Source: Thermococcus stetteri (lineage in GTDB: Archaea > Methanobacteriota_B > Thermococci > Thermococcales > Thermococcaceae). From it: a stretch of 64,000 nt of DNA. Made by a program: the position numbers and the translations under genes. Shown in pieces: positions 8,315 to 17,892 of this stretch (the first letter of the stretch is position 1; every line of letters begins with the position of its first letter). The stretch spans positions 186,001 to 250,000 of the forward strand of contig NZ_JAGGKB010000003.1 in NCBI RefSeq assembly GCF_017873335.1. Reading direction: 5' to 3'. Under the pieces are notes generated by a model, which had not been told where the DNA came from, did no database searches, and worked only from the letters and a program-made list of their open reading frames with translations.

Positions 8315-9064
8315 TTAGACGTAGAACACCATCCCATCGTAGGCCACGAGGACTTTGTTTCTCCACTTCCTTCTCACGTACTCCACGAGCTCGAGGAAGG
8401 GCAGGTTCTTGTGGGAGATGTGGCTTAAAACTGTCCTTTCCGCAAGCTGAAGGCCGATTTCAGCGGCCTCATCCACGTTGTTGTGGTTGGGATCATCGAA
8501 GCCGGGCGGATAAGTGGCATCGACGATGGCCAGCCTCAGAGGTGCTTTTTCCCTCAAGAGCTCCCAGGTCTCCTCTGGAAGGCCTTTTGTGTCGTAGAGA
8601 AGAGCCACACTCTTTCCATCTTCCTCTATGAGATAGCCGAGGGTCTCAACGTCGTGGTTAAGTCTTATGGCCGTTATCTTCAGTGTTTCCACTTTCAGCG
8701 TATCGCCGGGCTTCAGCGTCTTCGGCCGGAGGTTCTTCGGGTCGTTGAGGATCAGAGCGTCCGCGTGTCCCTCGGGTGCGTAGAGCTCCGTCTCCAGCGC
8801 CATCCAGCGGAGCTTGTAGAGGCCGTAGATGTGGTCGTGGTGCCAGTGGGTCAGGAAGATCGCTTCAAGCGGGACGTTGAGGAAGTCCCTTATGTCAGTT
8901 CCGACGTCGAAGAGGACGGCTTTTCTGTTCTCCGTGATTACTGCTAGGGTCGAGGGCCTCCTCTGGGCGAAGCCGAATTTCCGGGCTTCGTTACAGGAGG
9001 AACAGGTGCAGAGGTGTGCCGGAATCCCCTCGCTTCCGCCCGTGCCGATGAAGTAGACGAGCAT
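8315..9064 (-). CDS. MBL-fold hydrolase, PhnP-like
   Basis: A 249-residue metallo-beta-lactamase-fold hydrolase. The HxHxDH motif is HWHHDH at residues 73-78, and the N-terminal cysteine site CTCSSC (19-24) is typical of PhnP-type cyclic phosphodiesterases. Asp (YDTKGLP, VDATYP) and His (LSHISH) metal ligands follow. Likely a phosphodiester bond is cleaved; the substrate is uncertain. GGTGATTGAG precedes the ATG at 9064; the longer open frame to 9214 lacks such a site and reads like intergenic sequence. Confidence 0.82.
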   Translation of the reverse strand: MLVYFIGTGGSEGIPAHLCTCSSCNEARKFGFAQRRPSTLAVITENRKAVLFDVGTDIRDFLNVPLEAIFLTHWHHDHIYGLYKLRWMALETELYAPEGHADALILNDPKNLRPKTLKPGDTLKVETLKITAIRLNHDVETLGYLIEEDGKSVALLYDTKGLPEETWELLREKAPLRLAIVDATYPPGFDDPNHNNVDEAAEIGLQLAERTVLSHISHKNLPFLELVEYVRRKWRNKVLVAYDGMVFYV

Positions 9065-9421
9065 CTCAATCACCGGACATTGGGGTGTTTTATGGCTGTA
9101 AAACATCTGCCGGTTAAAAGGTTTTGGAAGTAGAATGGCCGTCCGATTTTCGGTGATAGCTTTAAAACCTGTAGGGGAGCCCAAAACCCTAAGGCATGTG
9201 CACTCGTAGTGCAAAGACGTTTATGGAAAACCTACAGAGGGAAATGACTTCCTCATGGGCCTATTTTAGAGGGATTGAGAGATGACGAGAGCGAAACCCA
9301 CACAGATACTGTGAAACAACGGTTCTACAAAATACATGGACATAGGAAAAAGATAAGTCTTCAATTTCGTTTTCTTTTGCTTTAGAACTCCGTGGAAATT
9401 GGGCATCCGAGAGCCTTAAAT
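9065..9421. other. Intergenic region, no gene seen
   Basis: I find no convincing gene in this 357-bp stretch. It holds a short inverted repeat TGCACT-CGT-AGTGCA at 9199-9213 and a TTAAATA promoter box just before the palindromes at 9422. Confidence 0.5.
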
Positions 9422-9453
9422 ACTAATCTTGATTAGTACTAACCATGATTAGT
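9422..9453. promoter_or_regulatory. Tandem 16-bp palindromes over ATPase start codon
   Basis: ACTAATCTTGATTAGT (9422-9437) is a perfect palindrome with 7-bp arms. It is followed without a gap by ACTAACCATGATTAGT (9438-9453), the same unit with one mismatched pair. The second unit contains the ATG at 9445. A TTAAATA box lies at 9416-9422. A dimeric regulator bound here would block both initiation and early elongation; identity unknown. Confidence 0.6.
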
Positions 9454-10808
9454 CGATTTATTGACAGGGAGAGGGAGCTGGGAATCCTCGAAAGGGAATG
9501 GAAAACACCCCATCCTTCGTTGTCATCTACGGAAGGAGAAGGGTTGGAAAGACCAGGCTTCTCGTGGAGTTTTCGAGAGGGAAGAAAGTCTTCTTTCGCA
9601 CCTTCATGGAGGGGACGAAGGAGAGCCAAGTCAAAAGTCTCGCAGGAGAGCTAGCCGATTTCTTTAACGATGAAGTCTTCCTAAGCTTCTCTGACTGGTA
9701 CCCCCTTTTCAAGTACCTTTCGGGAAAAATCAACGAAAAAACTCTCCTCGTATTCGATGAGTTCACCTACGCGGTCAAAAGTGATAAAGGCATCTTAAGT
9801 ACACTCCAGAGGGCATGGGATCACGAGTTAAGCAATAAACCAGTGATGCTCGTCCTCTCCGGTTCACTTATGGGAATGATGGAGGACGAGGTTCTGAGCC
9901 ACTCCTCCCCTCTCTACGGCAGGAGAACCGCCGGCTTCAGGCTCCGCCCTCTGAGGCTCTTCCCCTCCCTCAGATTTTTCAAAGACTTTACAGAAGGCCT
10001 GAAGTTCTACATGCTCCTTGGTGGAATCCCAGCGTATCTTATCATTGCCTCCCGCTACAAGACAGTTGGAGAGTTTGTCGAGGGAGAGTTCCTTACCCCC
10101 GAAGGGTACTTCTATGACGAGCCGTACATAGTCCTCTCCGAGCTTAGGGAGCTGAAAACTTACTTTTCAATCCTCTCGGCAATGGCAACAGGGAGGAGAA
10201 AGCCTTCGGTAATAGCCAGTAGTGTGGGCCTGGAAGGGAGGCGAATATATCCCTACCTCGAGACTCTGATACGGCTCGGCTTCGTAGAGAGGGAGCTTCC
10301 GGTTGTGGGTAAGGAGAGGAGGGGCCTCTACAAGATTTCCGACCCGATGTTAATGAGCTGGTTCTCGCTCGTCTATCCGAACAGAACGAGGATAGAGCTT
10401 GGGACAATGACCCTCGATGAGGTTGGAGAGACCCTCCAGAAAATCTTTTCCTTCCGCTTCGAGGAAGTTTCAAGGGAATTCCTCATAGAGCTGAATAGGA
10501 CTGGGAAGCTCCCCTTCAGGTTCACCAAGATTGGGAGGTGGTGGTATAAGGGTGAAGAGATTGACGCCGTTGCCCTCAACGAAAAGGAGAAGGAGGTCCT
10601 TTTTGTTGAGGTCAAGTGGGAGGATTTGAGTGAGGGGGAAGGGCGGGGGATTTTAAGAGACCTCGAACGGAAAGCCGAGCTCGTTGGTCTTAAGGGATGG
10701 GAGAAGAGCTATGGGCTAATAGGAAAGAGAGTAGAAGGAAAAGGGGAGCTTAGAGACGAGGGGTGGCTGGTTTGGGACTTAAAGGACTTTAAGCGGTTTG
10801 GAAAATAA
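9445..10808 (+). pseudogene. Archaeal ATPase (PF01637/DUF234 type), frameshifted near 9500
   Basis: The first frame gives MISRFIDRERELGILEREWK, the canonical N-terminus of this family. The rest continues in another frame from about 9500 as TPSFVVIYGRRRVGKTRLL with Walker A GRRRVGKT and Walker B LLVFDEF. One extra A in the AAAA run at about 9498-9501 restores the junction EWKNTPSFVV. The C-terminal third is DUF234-like, and residues AVALNEKEKEVLFVEVKW resemble a PD-(D/E)xK nuclease core. An internal ATG at 9498 could give a 436-residue product lacking the N-terminus. The cellular role of this STAND-like family is unclear. Confidence 0.75.
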
Positions 10809-10937
10809 GTCCCATGATCGCCATGTTGGCAAGAAGGTATGAAGACGTTTTGTGGAAAAGCTAGAAAGTCGGCTTTTCTTTTTCTCGCAAATCCACAAAC
10901 TCTTAAATTCTCGAACCTAAAATTTAGTTTGGTAACC

Positions 10938-11417
10938 ATGAAGTTCATCGCCGACATGATGCTCGGTCGCCTGGCACGGTGGCTCAGGCTGTACGGGTAC
11001 GACACCCTCTACGGGATAGTGGACGACGACGAGATCATCAAGAGGGCCCTCGCCGAGGCCAGGGTCATCCTCACCCGGGATGAGGAGCTGGCAGAAAAGG
11101 CGGAAAAGCTCGGCGCCAGGGTTATCTTCCTCTCCTCGAACTCCCTTGAGAGACAGGTTGAGGAACTGAGAAAGTTCGGCGTCGAGTTCAGGGAGCTCTT
11201 CCCGGAGAACGCCCGCTGTCCAAAGTGCAACGGGCCGATAGAGAGGGTCCCAAAGGAGTACGTCAAGGGAAAAGTGCCGGAGAGCGTTTACGAAAAATAT
11301 GACGAGTTCTACGTCTGCAAGAAGTGCGGGCAGATATACTGGCCCGGAAGGCAGTGGAAGGAGATGCTTAAAATAGACAGAAAGCTCAGACTGGGAAAGT
11401 CTGAGGAGAAGGAATAA
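10938..11417 (+). CDS. Mut7-C RNase-domain protein with zinc ribbon
   Basis: A 159-residue protein of the Mut7-C (PF01927) family. A PIN-like N-terminus, MKFIADMMLGRLARWLRLYG, carries the acidic Asp6, and LTRDEELAEKA follows; a C-terminal zinc ribbon has CPKC and CKKC pairs at roughly residues 94-97 and 133-136. The family is predicted to be an RNase. GGTAACC precedes the ATG at 10938. Confidence 0.82.
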   Translation: MKFIADMMLGRLARWLRLYGYDTLYGIVDDDEIIKRALAEARVILTRDEELAEKAEKLGARVIFLSSNSLERQVEELRKFGVEFRELFPENARCPKCNGPIERVPKEYVKGKVPESVYEKYDEFYVCKKCGQIYWPGRQWKEMLKIDRKLRLGKSEEKE

Positions 11418-11426
11418 AACAAAGAG

Positions 11427-12416
11427 TCACCCAAGCGGGTGGTGGCAGGCCGCGAAGTGATTGTGGGAGACCTCCACCAGCTTTGGCTCTTCGTTCCTGC
11501 ACTTCTCGTCCGCGAAGGGGCATCTCGGATGGAAGCGACAGCCGCTGGGTGGGTTGGCGGCGTTCGGAACCTCTCCGGTAATCTTGAACTTCTTCTTCCG
11601 CTTTCTGCGTTCTATCGAGGGGACAGCGTCTATCAGGGCCCTTGTGTACGGGTGGGCGGGATTTCTTAGAACCTCTTCAGTCGGGCCTATCTCCACTATC
11701 TTCCCGAGGTACATAACCGCTATTCTGTCCGCTATGAGCTTCCCTACGGCTATGTCGTGGGTTATGAAGAGCTGGCTGAGGTTGTACTCCCTCCTGAACG
11801 ACTCGAGAAGATCCAGTATTGAAGCGCGCATTGATACGTCTATCATAGAGACTGCCTCGTCAGCCACCACGAACTCCGGCTTGAGTATCATTGCCCTCGC
11901 TATAACGACCCTTTGCCTCTGGCCGCCGCTGAGGTGGTGTGGATAGCGGTCGTAGAACTCGTCCTCAGGTGTTAGACCGACACGCTTGAGCATCTTGAGC
12001 GCGATCTCCCTGGCTTCCTCCTTGTCCGCCAGACCGTGGACGAGGAGGGGGTGCGCTATTGCGTCGCCTATCTTCATCCTAGGACTCAGGCTCGCGTATG
12101 GATCCTGGAAGATTATCTGCATCCTCCTGCGGAATGGTCTCAGCTCCTCCTTGCTGAGCTTCATTATGTCGGTGCCGTCGAAGATAACCCTGCCGTCGGT
12201 CGGCTCGATAAGCCTCAGAACTGCCCTCCCAGTCGTTGTTTTTCCACAACCGCTCTCGCCTATTAACGCCAGAACCTCACCGCGCTCTATCTCAAAGCTC
12301 ACCCCGTCCACTGCCCTAACGTACCTCACCGGCTCTTTCCTAAGGGCCTCGATGATGCTTCGCTTTATCGGAAAGTACTTCTTCAGGTTCTCGACCCTGA
12401 GGAGCGGCTCACCCAT
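11427..12416 (-). CDS. oppF: Oligopeptide ABC transporter ATP-binding protein (OppF-type)
   Basis: A 329-residue ATPase that, with OppD, energises peptide (or oligosaccharide) uptake. It shows Walker A GESGCGKTT, signature LSGGQRQR, Walker B (FVVADEAVS) and the C-terminal oligopeptide-type cysteine motif CRFHPRCPFADEKC, which may bind an Fe-S cluster as in other Dpp/Opp ATPases. The ATG at 12416 overlaps the oppD stop by 8 bp. It is the last gene of the opp operon. Confidence 0.9.
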   Translation of the reverse strand: MGEPLLRVENLKKYFPIKRSIIEALRKEPVRYVRAVDGVSFEIERGEVLALIGESGCGKTTTGRAVLRLIEPTDGRVIFDGTDIMKLSKEELRPFRRRMQIIFQDPYASLSPRMKIGDAIAHPLLVHGLADKEEAREIALKMLKRVGLTPEDEFYDRYPHHLSGGQRQRVVIARAMILKPEFVVADEAVSMIDVSMRASILDLLESFRREYNLSQLFITHDIAVGKLIADRIAVMYLGKIVEIGPTEEVLRNPAHPYTRALIDAVPSIERRKRKKKFKITGEVPNAANPPSGCRFHPRCPFADEKCRNEEPKLVEVSHNHFAACHHPLG

Positions 12417-13368
12417 TCCCGCCACCTCCTGGGAAGTGGCATGCCACATAGTGGCCTTTCTCGACCTCTCTGAACTCGGGCTCCTCTGTATCGCAGACGC
12501 CCGCCCTGGCAAAGGGACACCTCGGGTGGAAGCGACAGCCGGCCGGAGGATTCCTCAGGTCGGGTGGATAGCCTGGAATGGCCTTCACCTTACCTTCCTT
12601 CCAGAGGTCGGGTACGGCCTCGATGAGGGCCTTAGTATATGGGTGCATCGGGTTCTCAATTATCTGCTCCACCGTCCCGAATTCGACGAGCTTTCCCGCG
12701 TACATAACTGCTATCTTGTCGCTCCTCTCGGCGGCAAGGGATATGTCGTGGGTGACGAAGTATATGCTCGTCCCTTCCTCCTTGAGGCCCTCAATTAGAT
12801 CCATTATGGAGTCCTGAACTATAACGTCCAAGGCGGTAGTCGGTTCGTCCGCGATGAGGAGCTTGGGGTTGAAGGCCATCGCCATCGCTATGCTTATCCT
12901 CTGCCTCTGGCCGCCGCTGAGCTGGTGTGGGTAGGAGTCCAGCCTGTCTGGGGGCAGGTTGACCCGCTCAAGCAGCTCCTTCGCACGCTCCATTGCTTCC
13001 TCTTCAGGGACGCCGTGGACGGTCATGACCTCTACCATCTGGTCTCCTATCTTCCTTAGTGGATCGAGGCTCGTCATTGGGTCCTGGAAAATCATGCTAA
13101 GCTCCTTCCCCCTTATTGTTCTAAGCTCCTCCTTGGGGAGCTTTAGGAGATTCTTCCCCTCGAAGATGACTTCACCAGACACTATCTTTCCCGGGGAAGG
13201 TACGAGGTTCATGACGGCGTGGGCGACTGTTGATTTTCCGCTCCCGCTCTCACCGACGAAGATCACCCACTCACCCCTGTCTATGCTGAAGGTAACTCCC
13301 TCGGCCCCTCTGACGACTCCAGAGAGTGTGTAGTAGTACACGCTAAGGTTCCTGACTTCGAGCAACAT
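12409..13368 (-). CDS. oppD: Oligopeptide ABC transporter ATP-binding protein (OppD-type)
   Basis: A 319-residue ATPase with Walker A GESGSGKST, signature LSGGQRQR, Walker B LLIADEPTT and C-terminal CRFHPRCPFARAGVC. It pairs with OppF on the inner face of the permease. GAGGTGATAAGG precedes the ATG at 13368, which lies 5 bp after the oppC stop. The larger open frame beginning at 13476 is out of register with the family start. Confidence 0.9.
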   Translation of the reverse strand: MLLEVRNLSVYYYTLSGVVRGAEGVTFSIDRGEWVIFVGESGSGKSTVAHAVMNLVPSPGKIVSGEVIFEGKNLLKLPKEELRTIRGKELSMIFQDPMTSLDPLRKIGDQMVEVMTVHGVPEEEAMERAKELLERVNLPPDRLDSYPHQLSGGQRQRISIAMAMAFNPKLLIADEPTTALDVIVQDSIMDLIEGLKEEGTSIYFVTHDISLAAERSDKIAVMYAGKLVEFGTVEQIIENPMHPYTKALIEAVPDLWKEGKVKAIPGYPPDLRNPPAGCRFHPRCPFARAGVCDTEEPEFREVEKGHYVACHFPGGGGNG

Positions 13369-13373
13369 CCTTA

Positions 13374-14222
13374 TCACCTCGTTCCAAGCGACAGCCTCTC
13401 GCTGAGGGCCTCTCCTATCAGCGCGAAGGCCATGGCCAGTAGCATGATCATTATTCCGGGGAAGAACACCAGCCACCAGTAGCCGTCTAGCAGGAAAGGC
13501 TGACCTACGCGCAGGTCGTATCCCCAGTCGGGAGTCGGCGGCGTTACTGAGAGTCCCAGGAAGCTCAGGCCTGCCTCGGTGAGTATCGCATCCGCGACGC
13601 TCAGGGTGAAGACTACCAGAACCGTTGGTGCCAGGTTGGGGAGGATGTACTTGAACATGACCTCCCTATCCCTCGCCCCCATGGCGTGGGCGGCCTCAAC
13701 GAAGAGTTGCCCTTTAAAGCTCAGTGTTTGACCGCGGACCATCCTGAAGTAGGTCGGGACGTAAACGAAGCTTATTGCTATGGCGGTGTTTAGGGGGCTT
13801 GGGCCCAGAACGACTGCTATGACTATCGCCAAGATGAGCGCGGGGAAGGCGTAAATGCTGTCCATTATGACGCTCAGCGTTCGGTCGATCTTTCCGCCGT
13901 AGTAGCCGGAGAGCAGGCCGAGGGGAATGCCTATGGACATGGAGAGGATTGTAGCTATGAAGACCACGTAGAGGACTATCCTTGAACCCCAGACTATCCT
14001 GGAGAACATGTCCTGTCCGAGCCGGTTCGTTCCCATAATGTGCTCCCCGCTTGGAGGTTTAAAGACGTCTTCAGTGCTCTGGGTAGGGTTGTAGGGTGCT
14101 ATCAGCGGAGCGAATATCGCCATTAACAAGACGGCCAAGATTATGATGAGTCCAAAGATGAGCATGCCCCTGCCGGGTTTCTTCCCGAAGAGGAACTCGG
14201 AGATTTTTCCCGCTATTTCCAT
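13374..14222 (-). CDS. oppC: Oligopeptide ABC permease (OppC-type)
   Basis: A 282-residue membrane protein with an N-terminal helix (MLIFGLIIILAVLLMAIFAPLIAPY), a GTNRLGQDMFSRIVWGSR motif typical of DppC/OppC, and the EAA coupling loop EAAHAMGARDREVMFKYILPN that contacts the ATPases. The ATG at 14222 is preferred over a GTG nine bases upstream because GGTGAT is placed correctly. It lies 10 bp downstream of oppB. Confidence 0.9.
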   Translation of the reverse strand: MEIAGKISEFLFGKKPGRGMLIFGLIIILAVLLMAIFAPLIAPYNPTQSTEDVFKPPSGEHIMGTNRLGQDMFSRIVWGSRIVLYVVFIATILSMSIGIPLGLLSGYYGGKIDRTLSVIMDSIYAFPALILAIVIAVVLGPSPLNTAIAISFVYVPTYFRMVRGQTLSFKGQLFVEAAHAMGARDREVMFKYILPNLAPTVLVVFTLSVADAILTEAGLSFLGLSVTPPTPDWGYDLRVGQPFLLDGYWWLVFFPGIMIMLLAMAFALIGEALSERLSLGTR

Positions 14223-14232
14223 TTTGATCACC

Positions 14233-15252
14233 TCAGTACTTCACCCTTGGGTCAAGGACGGCGTAGACTATGTCCACTATGAGGCTGATGACGCCCACGA
14301 AGAAGGCGAAGAATATCACCGCACCCTGGATTGCGTTGTAGTCGCGGTAGTCGATCCTGTCCACGAGGAAGGTACCCATTCCGGGCCAGCTGAAGGTTGT
14401 CTCGGTTAGAACCGCACCGCCGAGGAGTATGGCGAACTGGAGGCCCATTAAGGTGACGACTGGTATGAAGGCGTTCTTGAGGGCATACCACAGAACCTTC
14501 CTGTCGGGAACTCCCCTGGCATGGTAAGCCCTGATGAAGTCCTGGCTGAGTACATCAACCATGTTGTTCCTGACGAGACGGGTGTAGGCACCGCTCAGGA
14601 CTATTCCTAAGGTCAGGGATGGGAGGATAAGGTGCTTGACAGCACTCACAAACGCCTCCCAGTTACCGGTTAGAATGCTGTCCAGGACGTAGAGGCCCGT
14701 TATTGAATGCAGATTAACCCCAGGGTCGAGCCTCCCTGACGTTGGGAGCCAGTGGAGGTGAATCCCAAAGAGGTACTGGAGCATCATGCCGAACCAGGGT
14801 ATGAAGAGGGTGTAGGCCACTATACTGTAGAGTCTCATCGCACTGTCTGTCTTGGTTCCCCTCTTCGTTGCCCCTATCACTCCGGTCAGGAGGCCGAGGA
14901 GCACGCTAACGGTGAATGACCAGATTGCCAGCTCAAACGTGGCAGGGAAGCGCTGGGCTATGTAGTCCCAGACAGGCTTGCCCATCGGGAAGGCCAGCGT
15001 AACTCCAAAGTCACCGTGGAGCAGGCCCGCGAGGTATTCAAAGTACTGCACGTAGAGGGGCTTGTCCAAACCCGCCATGTGCATGAGGTGCTCCAGCTGT
15101 TCCGGTGGGATGTTCTTCGTCCCTACGACGGCCATGACCGGGTTTCCGGGGAGTATTCTCAGGAAGATGAAGACGAGAGTATACAGAATGAGGATCGTCG
15201 GAATTATCATGAGCGCTCTGATTACTATGTATTGTCCCAAACCTCTAGCCAC
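14233..15252 (-). CDS. oppB: Oligopeptide ABC permease (OppB-type)
   Basis: A 339-residue permease with the DppB/OppB pattern: an N-terminal membrane helix, the large loop with PGNPVMAVVGTKNIPPEQLEHL, five later helices and an EAA-like loop DFIRAYHARGVPDRKVLWYALKNAFIP. The GTG at 15252 follows GAGGTGATAAC, which decides the start. It follows the damaged binding-protein gene by 46 bp and forms the channel with OppC. Confidence 0.9.
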   Translation of the reverse strand: MARGLGQYIVIRALMIIPTILILYTLVFIFLRILPGNPVMAVVGTKNIPPEQLEHLMHMAGLDKPLYVQYFEYLAGLLHGDFGVTLAFPMGKPVWDYIAQRFPATFELAIWSFTVSVLLGLLTGVIGATKRGTKTDSAMRLYSIVAYTLFIPWFGMMLQYLFGIHLHWLPTSGRLDPGVNLHSITGLYVLDSILTGNWEAFVSAVKHLILPSLTLGIVLSGAYTRLVRNNMVDVLSQDFIRAYHARGVPDRKVLWYALKNAFIPVVTLMGLQFAILLGGAVLTETTFSWPGMGTFLVDRIDYRDYNAIQGAVIFFAFFVGVISLIVDIVYAVLDPRVKY

Positions 15253-15298
15253 GTTATCACCTCGCTCGATTGAAATCAAAAAAAGGGTAAAAAGGAAA

Positions 15299-16855
15299 TC
15301 ACTCCTTGTAGAGGGTCGAGTACAAGAATATCATGTCCGGCCCTATTGCAACGCCCTTGACGTTCTTCTGCGTGACGACGAAGAGCTTACCCTGAATCAG
15401 AGGTATGTACGGCACGTCCTCTGCCAGTATGTCCTGGACCTGCTCGTAGAGCTTAGCTCTCTCGTTCTGGTCGCTCAGGATTTGGGCCTTTGTAAGAAGC
15501 TCGTCGACCTTCGGGTTGGAGTACCCGGTTCCAGCCCATTTGTTGGCGCCGCTCTTGAGGAACGGTGTGGTGTAGTCATCCGGGTCGAGGTAGTCCGGGT
15601 ACCATCCGAGCAGGTAGACCTGCATCTGGCCGTTCCTGGCGTAGTCGGTGTACGTACCCCACTCGGCGCTCTTTATGGTGACTTTTATCATTCCCGTCTT
15701 CTCCCACTGCTCCTTTAGCACCTGGGCGAGGTCTGCCTCAGTGTCTCCATAGTGGGTTGGGGTGTACCAGAGCTGTATCTCCAGCGGGTTGCTCTCAGAG
15801 TAGCCAGCCTCCTGGAGAAGCTTCTTGGCGAGCTCAATGTTTCCATCGCCGTACTTCTCCTTGAAGACGTCTTTGTGGCTCCACATTCCGTTCGGAATCA
15901 GGCTGTAGAGAGGTTCAACAGTGCCCATGAAGACTTTCTTGGATATCTCGTTCCTGTCAATCGCCGCAGCCAGGGCCTGCCTCACCTTGACGTTGCTCGT
16001 TGGATCGTTCTTGGTGTTCAGGCAGATGTAGCGGATGAAACCTCCAGGAACCTCAATGACGTTGAAGTTTTCGTCCTTCTTGAGGCTCTCTATGTCACTC
16101 GGCCTCAGGGTTCTCCAGGCGATATCTATCTCGCCGTTCTGGAGGGCAAGGCGCATTGTCGAGGCGTCGCGGTAGAACTTGATTATGATCTTCTCGGTCT
16201 TAGGCTTCTCGCCGTAGTAGTTCGGGTTAGCCTCTAGAACGAGCTCCTCGTCACGAACCCACTTGACGATCCTGTAGGGTCCAGCTCCACCGGCAGTCTG
16301 GTCGCTGTCGATCTTGTCCGGAGCGTAGTTCGGGTGAACTGGGAAGTACGGAGGCGTGGTAAGCAGGGCCAGGAAGTAGCTCGTGGGCTGCTTGAGATAG
16401 AAGACAACGGTGTAGTCATCCTTTGCCTCGACCCTATCGACGAAATCAGTAACGAGCCAGGAGGGGGTCTCCCTGAATCTTCATTACCCTCTCAATGCTC
16501 CTAACGACATCTTTAGCTGTTAACGGCGTCCCATCGGCGAACTTAAGGTCCTTCCTCAGGTGGAACGTCCATACGGTCGAGTTCTCGTTAACTTCCCAGC
16601 TCTCCGCTAGAGCGGGTTCTATTTCAAGGGTGCCCGGCTTGTATTTGACGAGGCCCTCCATGACGTTGTGGAGAACCTCCCATGTGTAGAAGTCGTAGGC
16701 GTTAGCCGGGTCAAGGTCTGTTACCTTGTCGGTAACTCCTATCACTATTGTGCTTGCCTTCTCTTCTCCGCCACCGCCGCCACCAGTGCAGCCGCTGGCC
16801 ACCACAGAAAAAACAACTAAAAAACTAACACAGCCGCTGTGTAACGTCCTTTCAT
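15299..16855 (-). pseudogene. oppA: Peptide ABC transporter binding lipoprotein, two frameshifts
   Basis: Fragments in three frames make one SBP_bac_5 protein of about 518 residues, from a lipoprotein signal ending VVASGCTGG through ...EPALAESWEVNENSTVWTF to YNLVIQ-like C-terminal sequence ending FLYSTLYKE. One T appears to be missing inside the signal peptide near 16824, and there is one extra C in a run near 16462-16466; correcting both gives a continuous frame from the ATG at 16855, which has GGTGAAACCC upstream. As written no exported product is made, although oppBCDF are intact. Confidence 0.85.
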
Positions 16856-17000
16856 GGGTTTCACCAGTGTATTATTAAGTTCATGTATGCATTTAAATCT
16901 TTCTCTCTGTATTACTATGTCAACAATTTGTGAGATGTAGCCCATGAAAGATCATAACTGGGCGGAAAGGTTTAATAGCAACTCAGAAATCAGTTGTAAT

Positions 17001-17696
17001 ATGAAGTGGGAAGAGTGGAAGCCGTTCTACATGAGGATCGTTGAGGAGATGGGTTACTCAATAGAGGAGGATAGAAAGGCCGCCCAGATACTGCGCGCTC
17101 TCCTTCTTGAAAGCGACGATTACATTCTAAGAGATGAACTTGAGGCCGTTGTTGGAGAAAAGGCCTACGTCTTCGGTGCAGGACCGAGCCTTGAAGATGC
17201 CCTGAAAGAGCTTGACTTCTCGGACGGAACGCTGATAGCGGCCGACGGTGCAACGTCAGCCCTCCTCGAAAACGGCCTCGTGCCGGACATCATCGTGTCC
17301 GACTTAGACGGGAGGATCCCGGACCTTAAGATAGCCAACGACAGGGGGGCATTCATGGTAATCCACGCCCACGGAGACAACATTGACAAGCTGACTTCTT
17401 ACGTTCCCCTCTTTTCTAGAATCCTGGGTACGACCCAGGCTGAGCCGCTCGACATAGTTTACAACTTTGGCGGATTCACCGATGGGGACAGGGCCGCGTT
17501 TCTTGCCGAGGAACTTGGCGCTAAGGAGATCGTGCTGGTTGGTTTTGACTTCGGGAACGTTGTTGGGAAGTGGAGCAAGCCCGGCCTCAGAGAGCACTCG
17601 CCCATCTGGGAGAGCAAGCGGAAAAAGTTTGAGTTCGCAAGGGAACTCCTTGAGTGGCTGGAGAAGAATGGGCGGGCAAGACTTGTCTACTTATGA
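17001..17696 (+). CDS. mptE: MptE-like 6-hydroxymethylpterin diphosphokinase
   Basis: A 231-residue DUF115-family enzyme that transfers pyrophosphate from ATP to 6-hydroxymethyl-7,8-dihydropterin in archaeal pterin/methanopterin-type cofactor synthesis. Visible motifs: VFGAGPSL, IAADGATSALLE, PDIIVSDLDG, IHAHGDN and FGGFTDGDRAAFLAEELGA. A TATA-like TTTAATA box at about 16970 places the transcript start next to the ATG at 17001, suggesting a nearly leaderless mRNA. Confidence 0.85.
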   Translation: MKWEEWKPFYMRIVEEMGYSIEEDRKAAQILRALLLESDDYILRDELEAVVGEKAYVFGAGPSLEDALKELDFSDGTLIAADGATSALLENGLVPDIIVSDLDGRIPDLKIANDRGAFMVIHAHGDNIDKLTSYVPLFSRILGTTQAEPLDIVYNFGGFTDGDRAAFLAEELGAKEIVLVGFDFGNVVGKWSKPGLREHSPIWESKRKKFEFARELLEWLEKNGRARLVYL

Positions 17697-17892
17697 GCAT
17701 ACAACAGCATTGCTATCACTAGTAGGTCATTATACGCCTTTGGAGAACTACAATGAGTCAATTATTTATCTTTATATTTGTAAACTTTGGTGATGGCAAT
17801 GGGGAAAAGTTTATAACAACCCGACCACCAGTTAATTAGGATGTATATGTTTGATGACGTGAACTAGTATGTTCATTGGGGTGGTGATGATA

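Noticed and set aside
9445-9510. Programmed frameshifting in the ATPase gene
   Set aside because: The site has only a short A-run with no downstream structure seen, and comparable one-base breaks occur in unrelated genes in this window.
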